A stretch of 64,000 nt of DNA from Gelatoporia subvermispora B (taxonomy: Eukaryota > Basidiomycota > Agaricomycetes > Polyporales > Gelatoporiaceae): contig KB445792.1 in the NCBI GenBank assembly GCA_000320605.2, positions 625,581 through 689,580 of the forward strand, read 5' to 3'. Positions 46,647 to 58,548 of this stretch are shown piece by piece; the first letter of the stretch is position 1; each line of letters opens with the position of its first letter. The position numbers were made by a program, and so were the translations under genes. A model generated the notes under the pieces. That model saw only the letters and a program-made list of their open reading frames with translations. It was not told the origin of the DNA and did not search any database.

Positions 46647-47890
46647 CTAGTCCGAATCATCACTTGGTGTTGTGCATTGTATCGCGCTGTTATCCTGGTT
46701 CATGAGAATAATCCCTAATGGCGCCAGAACTTCCGCTCCGACCGCTCCTGCAGGCGATCCGTCCAGACCCGCCAAACACACCTTCAGTTGTGTGCAATCC
46801 TTGTACGCCGTGGTTGCCGTCCTGAGAATCGTCTGTCCGAGGTCCCCGGACGAATCGAGTGTGCGCAGAGTCAAAGCTGGAGCACCGTTGTTGAATATCC
46901 AGTTCTTGTCCTGGCTGCGGAGGAGTGTGGACTCGGGCGATGTAGAGGACGGGCTCGAAGTGTTGAGTGGGACGGAGGAGGTGATGTTGAAGAAAAAGAA
47001 ACCAGATGTGGAGAACGAGCCGTGCAAGCATGCCGTCGTTGTGGTATTGTCTTCACTTGTGCCAGACGGAACTGTACAGTTGCCGCTCACGGCGCTGTTG
47101 ATGAAGTCGTACTCGACACTCTGAAGGGTAGGGTAGTTGTCGAGTGGGATAGACGATTGGTCTGTGTCAAATTCACGAAGGTGGAAGAACCAAAAGTCTG
47201 CGCCATCAGGACTCCCAATGTCGTATGTGAAAATTGAGGACGTGGAACTGGCGAGATAGAACCTTGCCACGTTCGGTACGTAGTCTGGCTGGTTATAACT
47301 ACGTGCGTCAAGAATGGCGTACATCGGGTAGCCATCACAAGCATGGTTCCAGAAATGCTGCAGCGGAAGTTGAGTACCAAAAAGAAACAAGAAGTTGCGT
47401 TGGGACTTACCGAAGCTGCCAAAGGTGTGACTATCCAAGCTCCGAAGAAAGGCATGATGATCATGAACAAGGCGAGCGGTAACGCGATGAAGGTGCTGAA
47501 TAGCCCAATAAATATCCGCAATCCACCTAATCCACGAGAGCTCGGTTCGTCATGAACCGCTTTATAATAACCCCACCAGACCATCAGGTTAACGCAGCCC
47601 CATATGAAGCCGAAAATCCACATCATCACGTAGAATGCTATGAAGCCACTGTTGGTCCTGTCGACTGCCGTGCGTGGATCTGGGTCAATGCTTGTGACAA
47701 CATCTAGACAGAAGTTCAGAGAGCTGCAAGGTCGCGAAGAGATATCGCTCACAGTAATACACCCAGAACCCATCGGCGATGTTAACTCCGATCCAAGCCT
47801 GTGCGTAGTTGGTCAGTGCTCGGTTCAGTGCGCGATAAACATGGTCTCCCTTACCAGGAGCAACATCAGAACACAAAGTGTGTCGCCCAT
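46647..47890 (-). CDS. Membrane protein with large N-glycosylatable ectodomain, unknown
   Basis: Four exons: 47890-47855, 47798-47753, 47703-47411, 47357-46647; 361 aa. Not recognised. Three hydrophobic helices lie in the first ~125 residues (GDTLCVLMLLLAWIGVNIA; SGFIAFYVMMWIFGFIWGC; IFIGLFSTFIALPLALFMII), followed by about 235 residues without a clear helix. That part starts HFWNHACDGYPMYAILDARS and has sequons (NCT, NTT, NIT, NTS) and several cysteines, so it is probably extracytoplasmic. The first two short exons are less certain; a start at 47773 with a shorter N-terminus is possible. It sits tail to tail with the four-TM trio. Confidence 0.7.
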
Positions 47891-49383
47891 TTTTGTAACC
47901 AGTTGTGGCGTGTTAGACGATAGTGAGTAGCGCTTTCGAGAGGGGATATGACGGGAGATAGATCGAAAGTACATGCTTTTGTACCTGTTCGACTTCCAGG
48001 CTATGCCGGGGGGTCTATTTGAATCCCGACATGACAATCCTCAGCCTCGCTGCAGAAGCCATACGAATGCAGATACATGGCTGAGCCACACTTGATCTAA
48101 ATCGAGTTAGTTAAACTCGCGCGGCTCGATGCGTATAACTGGTTTCCCGGCTGTGGACATGCGCATCGCTCTCCGCACCAAAATCTGGCTAATCGGACAG
48201 CTTATCGACTCAATAGGGCGGTTCAAGGACACACAACAGTGCATTGTGCACAGGCCCTGCGTGCGATACTCTTCGCGAAGGAGCGGATTTGACTCGGAAG
48301 AAAGGAAGTATCTGGACGGAAATGCCCCAGGCGAGCAGACGTATGCTTAGGCCAGAATACTATATCGGTCGTTGGTATTTGTTCGGAGTGGAAATTGATG
48401 AGCTGTGTAGTCTTTGGCCTCGATCGAGCCACGTACTGGGTCTGCCCAGTCAGTTATGCCCCTCAATCGTGTTCCATTGTAGGAAAATAGCAGTAGTACG
48501 CCCTTGAGAATGAGTCATGGGTTGATACAGCCCAGCAACAGCACCCGGATCCGACAGCGACAGTTCGAGAAGTGTGGCTATCCTATCAGGACTGGAAGTA
48601 ATGGGCCAACGTCAAGTCGAGCATCGCCTTGTCATTGTCGAGTCGCGTCGAGTCGCAAGCTACAGTACGCGGATACTAGGGCCTATGGCATAAGGCGGCC
48701 GAAGTCTGACTTGTTTTCAGGTTCAGATGTAGTCTGCCGTAGCTGTAGCTGTAAACGTTGTGAACAAGTATCACCTTCAAGGGTTGAGAAGATCGTAGGT
48801 GGACGTTCCCACTACGACCAGTAGTGGGTCTTGGGAAACTAATTGTCCGCGAAAAGACTGCAAACAACTCCGATCGTGTTTGTAATGCCCAAAAACCTTT
48901 TCGGAGATTGAAACAGTCACGTGTATGTCCCACGGTTACAATTCGCGGCGTCTAATGCTCGCGACCTACAGGCGCGCCGAGGGGGAGTCGAGAAGCTTTC
49001 TGACTGCCTGAGCTTCTCTAGACTGGTCCTCGGGGGCGCGAAACTTGGTCGTAGTGGGCCTGCCGCGCTTGCGCGGCATTATGCGAGGTTTGGCACTGCC
49101 AACGACCGTGGCGGGGGCAAGGCGTTAAACCTCTCCCACGACGGATCACGGTCACGTGGCTGATTGATTGACCTCATTTTGGATTATGGCGACTACCTGG
49201 CAGAGGTACCTGCAGGGCTGAGCATCGTCGACCCCAAACCCCAGCGGGCTCCTCGACTTTGTCGGCAATTCTTTGCTTGCACTGGCGACACTTAGGCGTC
49301 TCAGGGCATCTGCTACGTGAACTTCCCCGCCTGGTAGCTAGGCGTATTCGGTCGACATATCGGAAGGCAGTATCGGAAGCATC
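47891..49383. other. 1.5-kb intergenic region before ALE1
   Basis: No gene recognised. One perfect short hairpin, TGCCGCGC-tt-GCGCGGCA, lies at 49061-49078. Confidence 0.4.
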
Positions 49384-51441
49384 ATGGATGCAGTATTCGT
49401 GCCGCTGGCGAATGCTGTGGGGGCATCAGTGGACCAGGTGAAGGTGAGTATTGCTCTAATGGCTGTAGACGTTTCCCCTGAATTGAAGCATACAACAGCT
49501 CATCTCATGTCTGCTTGTCTCTTACCCTCTGGGCAGCGTGTTCGTGCGCATCCCGACGTCCAGGCCCAATCTGAGACACCTATTCAACCTCTCAGTCACC
49601 CTGTTCTACCTTGTACCAGTCTTGAACCTGTGGTTTGGCTTTCTGCAATTATTGGGTGACGTGGTCGCTACGTACTTCGTTGCGCAAAAAGTGAAAAACC
49701 ATTATATGCCATGGATTGTCTTTGCGTGAGTTCATCCAGTGCTTCTGACGACTTATCGACGTGCTAAGATGGTGTTTGCACTAGCATCATGATGGGGCAC
49801 TTGACCATCAAGTAAGTCTTATTTTGAATGCATGATCATTCCCCAGCTGACGTTATTCGCCCCCGCCAAGTCATGTTATCCGGGCAATCTACAATCTCAG
49901 CTACGAGACAGTCGAAGTCACAGGCCCTCAGATGGTCCTCGTCATGAAACTTACGACATTTGCTTGGAATGTTTGGGATGGTCGCAGACCAGTTGATGTG
50001 AGTATCAAAGTTAGTGGTCAGCAATGACGTGAAGTAACCGTGCCGTACCCAGGAACTAGACAAATGGCAGCTTCAGAAGCGTGTTGCAACATTCCCATCT
50101 CTGCTTACATTCCTCGGTTATGCGTAGGTAATCGACCTTGGTTCTGCGCCCTCATGATTGACATCATCATAGGTTCTACTTCCCTGGTATTCTTGTCGGG
50201 CCTTCTCTGGAATTTGCCGACTACATGACGCTCGTCGAAGGGACTCAGTTCAAGGCGCTCCAGCAGACTAATGGTGATGCTCACGGCAAGAAGAAGTATG
50301 TGCCGAAAGGGCGCAAGCGCGTTGCCTACGTCAAGATGCTCAAAGGTCTTGCGTATCTTGGTCTATTCGTGACATGTATTGGTTCCTTCAACTACGGTGT
50401 TGCTATCCAAGACTGGTTCGCGGAGAAGAGCTTCTTGTACCGGTACGTAGTGATCAATTGTCATGCTCGCCCTGTTGATTCTGACGACGCTGCAGGATCG
50501 TTTACTTCCAAATATGTGGATTCTTCGAGAGAACAAAATACTATGCAATTTGGACTCTCACTGAGGTTTGTGACAAAAAGTCGGTACAGCAGCATGAGCC
50601 TTATATATCGCAGGGTGCCTCAATCCTCACAGGTCTAGGGTTTACTGGCATCGGTCCCAATGGCGAGACCCGCTGGGAGGGTGCAGCAAATGTGGACGTC
50701 CTCTCGATCGAGTTCGCTCCCAACTTCAAGGTCCTTCTGGACTCCTGGAATATGAAGACCAATGTCTGGCTTCGGGAATGTGTGTACAAGCGAGTGACGC
50801 CCAAGGGCAAGAAGCCTGGCTTCAGAAGTAGCTTGCTCACCTTCGGCACCAGTGCCTTCTGGGTATGTATCATATACATCTAGCTTTGACCTCTCGACCA
50901 AGATGCTGATCGCCTACTTCATCAGCATGGTATTGCAGGCGGGTACTACTTGGCGTTCTTCTTTGCGGCGTTCATTCAAACGGTCGGACGTCTCTGCCGT
51001 GGCTTCCTGCGCCCACTCTTCCTCCCTGCAAACTACGTCGCGAACAGGAATGCGCCTCCGCCCCCGCAGACACTGGCGAAAAGCTTGTATGACCTCGTCG
51101 GCATAGTGTGCTCTATTCTCTTCGTCAACTACGTCGCCGAGCCCTTCATCCTGCTCACCATCAGCGACTCGCTGCAGGGCTGGCGTGCCCTGAACTGGTA
51201 TGGCCACTGGATGATCGGCGTAGCGCTTGTGTTCTTCTACGGCGGTGGTACGAAGATGCTGAAGAAGATGCAGCAGAAGAGGGCTAAGGCGGCGGGTGTG
51301 ACTGTTGGAAACGACAAGCTACCCGTACAGGAGGAGGGCGCGGAACCGAAGGCGCCTGTGCTCCCACCACTCGATGTTGCTGCTCAGGAGCTCGAAAAGA
51401 CAGAGTTCCTGAGTGCGCTACAAAAGCAGGGTAAGGACTGA
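49384..51441 (+). CDS. ALE1: MBOAT lysophospholipid acyltransferase
   Basis: Nine exons: 49384-49443, 49499-49725, 49785-49811, 49871-49997, 50053-50123, 50173-50442, 50496-50565, 50614-50862, 50926-51441; 538 aa. ER polytopic acyltransferase that reacylates lyso-PC, lyso-PE and lyso-PA in the Lands cycle. Seen: VFVRIPTSRPNLRHLFNL, YETVEVTGPQMVLVMKLT, GYAFYFPGILVGPSLEFADY, the MBOAT signature WNMKTNVWLRECVYKRV (about residues 329-345) and the catalytic histidine in FWHGIAGGYY (H368). The C-terminal tail after WMIGVALVFF is Lys-rich and soluble. Exon 3 is only 27 nt. It could act after GPC1 (inference). Confidence 0.95.
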
Positions 51442-51612
51442 AGAACATAGCACCCTACTACTTCTAGATTCTTGGATCTATCCCTCATCTAAAAGAGTAC
51501 TGCGTCTTGATTGCACCCCACATTGCTTAGACGACATTCAACTGCTATATTACTACCTCCCCACTTGTATCTGCTTAGCTATTAGTGTTTCAATCTACGA
51601 GTGCAATGCATC

Positions 51613-52391
51613 TTAGAAGAAGCCCGGGAAGAGACGATACGGGGTCTTCTTCGCCCAGTCATCCCACTGCGTGCCGAACTGCTTTCGCATGACCCCGTCC
51701 TCCTTCGGGATCCGCAAGATACATATAACGACCGATGCCGCCAGCTTGCAGGCCACCCACGTATACACTGCCCATCGCCCCGCGGTGTGATCCATGAAGC
51801 TCGACTCGCGTAGCCACGAGCCGCGCGAGAGCGCACACATGAGGATGCCCACGGTCGCGAGAAGCGCGCCAGTGTACGAGGGGTGTCGTACAATACCGTA
51901 CGGCCCATCTGTCACCAGCTTGTGGTCCTTGCGCACGGAGAGCTGGAAGGTGAAGTGCCTCCCGAGGGTGCGATAGCATGCGAGGCGCAGGAGGCACCCT
52001 GCGACGATGAAGGACCAGCCGGCGATGAATGTTTCAGTGAGCCGGATGCGGGAAGCTTCGGCGGGGGACGTGACGAGGGCGGAGAGGAGGTCATTTGAAA
52101 CGGGGCTAGGGAATTGACTTGAGAATATGGCTGCTATCTCGCAGAGGGATATGGTCCAGAAGCAGCTCTGGTGGAATGTGAGCAGGATGGCTCTGTCGGT
52201 TGATTACTGGAACATACCCTTAGAACGATAGGCAGGTAGGTATGGAATAAAGTGCTGTCACTGCCTTTATATTTTTCCTGTTCTTCCTCGGGTGGAGGAG
52301 GGTTGGGAGCAGTGAATGCTCGATGTGCGGCAGCTGCTCCAGTGAAGATGAGAGCAGCTTTCAGGAGAGGTTGGACATCGGAAGACGACAT
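51613..52391 (-). CDS. Isoprenylcysteine methyltransferase-like membrane protein (ICMT/PEMT fold)
   Basis: Two exons: 52391-52218, 52167-51613; 242 aa. Seen: SIRLTETFIAGW-type helix (RIRLTETFIAGWSFIVAGCL), YRTLGRHFTFQL, GPYGIVRHPSYTGALLATVG, MRKQFGTQWDDWAKKTPYRL and a final LFPGFF. The RHPxYxG motif with the W..Y...Y/RL C-terminus is the SAM-binding core of the ICMT/Ste14 family. The length and the two extra N-terminal helices fit the several ICMT-like paralogues known in mushrooms, so this may not be the Ste14 orthologue that methylates a-factor and Ras; substrate unknown. Confidence 0.85.
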
Positions 52392-55300
52392 TGCAAGATG
52401 GCTGGGGACAGTGGGTGTGTGGTCCTACAACTCGCACTTTATATGGACCACAGAATAGCTCCTAGATGGCGCAAGTTTTCAAGTAATGGCTGCGGGGCGA
52501 CTGCAAATGGTAAGCGTCCGACGGCTCCGGTATCTCGACCGGATTAGAAGATTGTGCGACATGTGCGACATGGTCATCAAACATGGGAGGCAGAGACTTC
52601 GTGGTGCATAATTTGTTTCGATCTCAGACGTGCATGAGTACACATGCTTGCAGTCCGTCATAGGAGGCGTCTGTGACTCGGGAGTTTCATAGCGATCGAA
52701 TTTGAAGCACAGATTGCAGCGTATTCAGGGATGTCAGATACACTAGTGGATACAACGTCAGGCCGGAGATGCGCATTCGGTTGAACTCGCAGCTGTGCTC
52801 GTTGATCCAGGTTGTCAGCGTGGCGAAAAAGGCAACCAGCGATCACTTGACGTGGACATTCAGAAACGCAAAGTGAGAAAGAATCGTCGCCCAGTGCGAC
52901 GGCAGCGTATCATCGAGTAAGCTGATCGCGTGTTTCAGCGAGAGTCAGTAGGACACTGAAACGTCAAGTAACAGCTGCCCCAAGGTTCCTCGGAGATCCG
53001 AGACAAAGATATACCAGGCAGCTTTGTCATCGCAATGCAAGTTGACCCAGGGGTACGTATTGCGTCAGCTGTTGAAATACGCCGTCGATACTGAGCTCGA
53101 GAATGTTGAGGATATTCAATGCATGAATTTGGCAAAACTGAGCTCTTTCGTGATGCACGACGGGAGGCTGTTTGCGTAAACGTCCGTTGTGGCGCTGCGA
53201 TGATACCTTGCAGGAAACAAACAAAGCGCAGAATGACCCAGGCAAGGCGGTATACAAGGAACACGATACAGCTAAGGCTGTCGCTGAGCACGAATATCAA
53301 GTGAGGTTCTCGACTGAGTAGTCCGCGGGGAAGGTACTGTGCAGGCAAGCGCCCAAAGGCCCTGACGCAACTTGTCCGCACGTAACATTGATCAGTAGAG
53401 TACTGATAGTACTGACTATTCGCACAAGCATATGTCGAGAAGCGGCACGACGAACACCTGCGGCAAGGTCTGACGCAGCGCCAGCAAGCCATGGAACAAA
53501 TGGAGTAGCAGAAGGAGACCGCAGGCGTACGTATCCATCTTCTCTGCTGAGCGCTGATTCCTCGCCTGCCCACTTGTCGACACGAACATCACCGCGTCCA
53601 GTACAACCACGCGATGAAGCTCTGTCAGGTCCACGCACGCGTTGCTGGACGTGCTACAAACCAGAATGCGCGTACGCTCGATGCACGGACCCGGCTCCGA
53701 GTGCATTGTCCGGCGCCAGCGCAGGCGCATCCGGCAGCGGCAATCCTAGCCCCGTCATGATTTTCCCTGCCGCTGGAAACAATATGGACTATGGTCCGTC
53801 TGGAGTGGCCGAATGAACACAACCAGAGCGCATACATGCAATGTCTGATGATGGAACGGGATGGTAGGCCATGCACGATGCCCGCAGTGGTGATGACGAG
53901 AAGGGATGTTACTGATGATACCTGTGATGATACCTGTACTAATACATGAAGGTGATAGTGCTAGTATAGCACGAGATATGGATCCCGTAGAGTAACCATA
54001 CCTGTTGTCTATGCCAGTAACGACCATGCTATTGTCATTCTCAAACTCCGTCGCTTTTCACGATAGCCGAGGTAGCCGAGTGGTTGGTTGTGGGCGCGAG
54101 AATTCCGGATACTGCAAAGCTGTCACCACTTGTCCACAGATCTCGTGCTATATAGATTAATGTCGGACCCTGAGACACATAAATTGAGTAGACTGGACTG
54201 GAGTAGAGACTCAACGACATCCACATTGAGCAGGTCGACATCCATGAACTGATTCCTGCGGTCTTCCATGGACGCGAGTTCGCTCCGTCGCTGTCGGCCA
54301 AGATCGTGTTCGGTACTCTCAGGTCCGTCTTGTACGCGGAAATTTTTGGCTTGGTGAGGCGAGACGAATGAGATATCGTCGGCTGCTGGATGGTCGCTGG
54401 CTTAAATCATAGTATATTCATTTGTAACAGATCTGTGCCGTCGGAGGGGTCGGTCTGCCAGGATTGTACCGTGTAGCGGACATCGTCGGGCGACGTGAGC
54501 GCAGTCAAAACGAGTCATGGCCGCCATGTGTACTCGAGTAGCACCTGCGCGCGGTGCCGGCGAGTCGGGAAGGGCCGGTGACTGGAAATGAATGAGCTTC
54601 TCGTCGGGATACTGGACCAACCGCCCCCCACAAGCCCCTGTGTCTGAGCACAGCTTTGTGGTATCTATTGAAAGGGTATTCGTCAAGACGGTGGACGAGT
54701 CAGACTCAACGTCGCCGCACAGCGCTATGGTGCATGTGTGCTGCATACTCACTCAGGAGTATTGGAGACACGCTCGCGGGGTGCAACAAGGCGTGGCGTC
54801 TTCAGGAATGCGGTTCGTGGCGTCCACCAAGATCAATAAATTCTTACACCTGAAGAGGCCGTGACAGTGAAGGGCTGAGTACGCACGTACAAGTATCCTT
54901 CGCAAACCAATACATCAAGCCGAGTCCAGACCAGTGCTTCTCGGATCCTACCACCTCCAACCCGCTATTATCTTTGGCTTGTTGGACTATCCAATGGCTC
55001 AAGTTGAGCGATGAATGTCGGAGTACCCATGCTACAAATTCGCCGTCCTGCGCAGCCGGAGTCGTGGGTACACGACAGTGGGGCGGGGCGGTCTGTCCGT
55101 CTTGTGAAATTCTATGTCGTGGTGTTTGTCGACATGTGCCAGATGTTTGGGACCTGGCGTTCACTAGGGAGACGGGAATATACCGCGGTGATCCGAACAT
55201 GTTGGGCAGTCGATTTGACGTGTGCAGACGTGTCGTAGCAAACAAATCCTGGCGGTGCTGGGGTTTCAGGCGGATGGGAGGTACTCGGAGTATTGTGAGG

Positions 55301-57411
55301 GGCATTTATTGAAGGCCGCCGTGGTGGAGGATGGAGATCAGAGTCTGAGGATGAAATGATGAAGCCAGTGCTGTACTAGCAGGTGTGGTAGGCAACTGGG
55401 CAAGTGCACCAAGTGGATGTGCCACTCGTGGGTCTCAACCCAGGGTCATTTAGGGGGAGAGATGGGCGTCGTAAGCACGAGTAGAGACAAATTAATTCAT
55501 GGGAGCCTCGCGAACGGACAGACGAAGGAGAAACAAAGAGGATATGTTAGTGTGAATGTGAGGAGCGGGAAAATGGGGCGTGGCGATTTCTCCGCGCAAG
55601 GGGAAGTTATGCTGTTGGATCCCTCTCCTTGGGCGTGGTACCGGGTCCAGAAAGCGAGAAACGAAAGGAGATGACTGGGGGATTGGAGAGGACAGAGAAA
55701 ACGCACTGCGGCGGTTGTGGCCCTGCGAACAAAGGCCGAAACAGGGCTGGGCGATTTGCGAACTGAACCCGGGGGTGGATCCGGCTCGCGCGGCGGCGGC
55801 AACGGCCAACGCGTCCTCCTCGTCCTCGCGACTGTTTCCCCATCGTGGATAGGGATCTCTGCCTACCTCTGGACCATCCGCGCATAGGTTCAAGATTCTT
55901 GGGATGCAGATTTTCATGGCACCGGGTCTCAGTTCAGCATACCGGCAACATAGTCCTCAATTGCAAGCCGCAAGCATAGCACAGTCAATCGGTCATTGCG
56001 ACATGGTGAACCTTGAGGTCAATCAATTCTCATACTCTTGGAGACTTGAAGGGGCTTGGAGATATCTTGAGAGGGGAGCGGAACGAGCACAACGGCGTCG
56101 CCGTCCACAGTGCACAGACAAAGATCTAGCGGTTCGTTCTTCTTCACCTTTTGAGGGCTGACAACCACAGGCATTCTTGCGACGTATGCCGTGCCAAAAT
56201 TTCCTTGGGTGCTGGGGAACGGATGATATCTCACATTTTCGGGCATAGAGAGAGAGCTTCAGGCATCGATCTCTTCGACGACCGGCCACATAATCAAGGC
56301 ATCTTCATTTCTGCCTATGCAAGTCTTGGAACTCTTCGGCACACGTCTTGATGCAGTCAGCAACAGCCAGACAACTTGTTCTTGGCAAATCTTCTGTTCA
56401 GGATGCTCAGCACACTTCGCACACGGCGCTTCTGCCTATCATCGTCATCTTGGACTTTCTTCGACTTGCTCTTGGCTTGATCTGGTCTTGATACTTGTTC
56501 ACGCACGCAGCAGTCACTCGAGCACGGTTTTCACGGAGCAGATCTTCGTTCGATGTTGCACGGATGTGGTAGATCCTGGTGGACCACGAAAACTCGTTCT
56601 TGCCCTGTCAACACGTCACGTCACGAGATCACGTGAGTTATTATCACCTGGTCACTGTCACGTACGCGTGGCCTCGATATGGGTAGTTCTCCTCCAGAGC
56701 GACCAGGTGGAGGACGAGATGCCAGGGAGCTGCTGTTCTGTGGAGACACGGGACAGGCTATTTTGTGAGGTGCACAACGGGGCCAGCATTGTGTGTCCAG
56801 GTGTTTCTCGAGAGAGGATGCTGAGGATCTGTGGATCCTCCGCATCCTTGCGATCGTGAACACCGATCAGCCACGTAGAGATACGTGCACGATCGTTGTG
56901 TCCATTGCGACCACTTCTCGAGAAACACCAGGCCGCATACCGCGACCCTATCAATAATCTGAGTGCGCACCATATGTTGTTGCCCCCCCGTCGCCCAGAA
57001 TGTCAAGACGCCGCCGCGTGTGCAAGGGCGGCCACCTATAGTCGCGAGAGGCCGAGCCGCAATCAGAACTAAGAGTCGTTGTAACAGCGCAGTCAATATC
57101 CTATTGGCCACAGTCGAGTCGGGCAGGCATCTTTCCGCGCTACCTGGCACGACCGTCGGCAAGGGCCCCACAGAGCGAGTCAAATCATGCGGAACAGGGT
57201 ACGGGGAACTGGGTGTGTACGTGATAGACTTGGGCCCCGACTCCGACCCTGTGGCTTCTGAGCTGAATTGATCATGCTCTTGCCTAATTTTCTGACGGCC
57301 GACCCTTGTTAAAAGACCGCCATGCCTTGGTTTTCTCTCGCCCTTCGCCTCTTTCCCGACCACCGCACTGTGCCTAATTGACAGCGGGGGCCCTCTTGTA
57401 CACCGAACACG
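52392..57411. other. 5-kb region without a confident gene
   Basis: The largest gap in the window. Several open frames of 75-212 codons occur on the minus strand (53573-52935, 55305-54844, 54752-54402, 56246-56019) but none has a recognised motif, good splice joins or a clear start. Two look protein-like (54844-55305 and 56019-56246), so a decayed or unusual gene is possible. No terminal repeats or transposase signature were noticed. Confidence 0.5.
53913..53936 (+). repeat. 12-bp direct tandem repeat
   Basis: Two exact copies of tgatgatacctg side by side, in the gene-free region. Confidence 0.8.
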
Positions 57412-57984
57412 ATGTCTGACAGTGTGATGCGCGAACCCTTCCACGAAGACGCGGCAAGCGTTGCTGCAGGCGGGATTGACGACGACAACTGCGACTACGA
57501 CTACGACGTCTTCCTCTACTGGCCGTCTTCTCACCAGTTTGCGCTGCTGATTGACGAGTCTCCAGACGATACGCCAGAGGTATCTATGGAATCGACACAT
57601 GCTGAACGTTCGTTGATTCTTGCTTAGACACCGTACGCCTCTGGCTCAGAGTACTCGGGGTCGTCCTTGGAGTCGTTGTCGGATTTCTCTACTGTACGTC
57701 GCGTGTCTCGTACGTTCCATGTTGTGCTCACCTTCGACGACCAGCCTCCTACTCCAACGTATACCGTGACACCTGGCTTCACGTTTCCACCCCAAAAGGA
57801 TAGCATGTCCAGCGCTGGCTATAGCCAGCTGTTCCGAGCAGGCTTCTCTTACGCAGTAAGCACTCCAATAGATTGTACTTCGCAGAGTGTTGCCGACAGA
57901 ATCATGCAGTCAAAAGGCTTCGTGAGACGTGTGGATCGAGTTTTCAGCAAAATCTGGCACAGCCTGCAGCCTTCCAAAAATTAA
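57412..57984 (+). CDS. Small acidic orphan protein
   Basis: Two exons: 57412-57579 and 57628-57984; 174 aa. Not recognised. The N-terminus is acidic and Tyr-rich (DDDNCDYDYDVFLYWPSSHQ), the middle has a beta-like stretch (SRTFHVVLTFDDQPPTPTYT), and the C-terminus is basic (FVRRVDRVFSKIWHSLQPSK). No membrane segment or signal peptide. A retained intron would read on in a different way, so the splice at 57580-57627 is the main uncertainty. Confidence 0.55.
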
Positions 57985-58548
57985 GAAGCCTTCGAGTCTG
58001 CCATTCGCCTTCCCCGATCCTTCATACGAGATTATATGAGATGCAAGATGTTCATGTGAGATTGATCTACTTCGGCTACGCTCTTCTTGTCATACACGCC
58101 CCCGTCAAAATTCGTCTGCTTCATTGTACTATATTGTCTCTGGTGTCATTACTTTACCGTCTCGATACCCCCACACGATCTTTTCGTTACTAGTGCACTA
58201 CTGGATCACGCCGCTCATTCGGAAATATACAATGTACTTGACTGTATCACCGCACTGCGTCAGAATGTCTCCAAACACTGCTCTTGCAGTGCATCAAGCA
58301 AGCTCGAGCCCAAAGATGGACGAAGGAGAAACATGTTGCTGAGAGTTCAACTGACGGTATATGGAGGGAAAGCTCGGGAGCAGCCGCAGCGGGCGCGTCG
58401 CGGGGCTCGCGGAGTCTGCGCGTCGACCCTGTCTGCATGTGCCCTCGACGATCGCCGAACCCGATAATGGCTTCCACAGCACACGTTGCCCATGCCGCCG
58501 AACTTCATTGTCTGATCCCATCCCTCAAATTGGCTTGCACCTCGACGG
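57985..58548. other. Intergenic region
   Basis: 564 bp; no gene or RNA recognised. Confidence 0.4.

Noticed and set aside
52935..53573. 212-codon minus-strand frame with hydrophobic stretches
   Set aside because: Cys/Arg/Ser-heavy, no coherent domain; attempts to splice it into a seven-helix membrane protein failed to give a consistent frame.
54071..54090. tRNA A-box-like ggtagccgagtggttggttg
   Set aside because: Resembles the D-arm of a Ser/Leu tRNA, but no B box (GGTTCRANYCC) or closing acceptor stem follows within 100 nt.
55492..55917. 141-codon minus-strand frame
   Set aside because: Biased Arg/Pro/Ser composition and overlapping frames of equal length; no conserved pattern.
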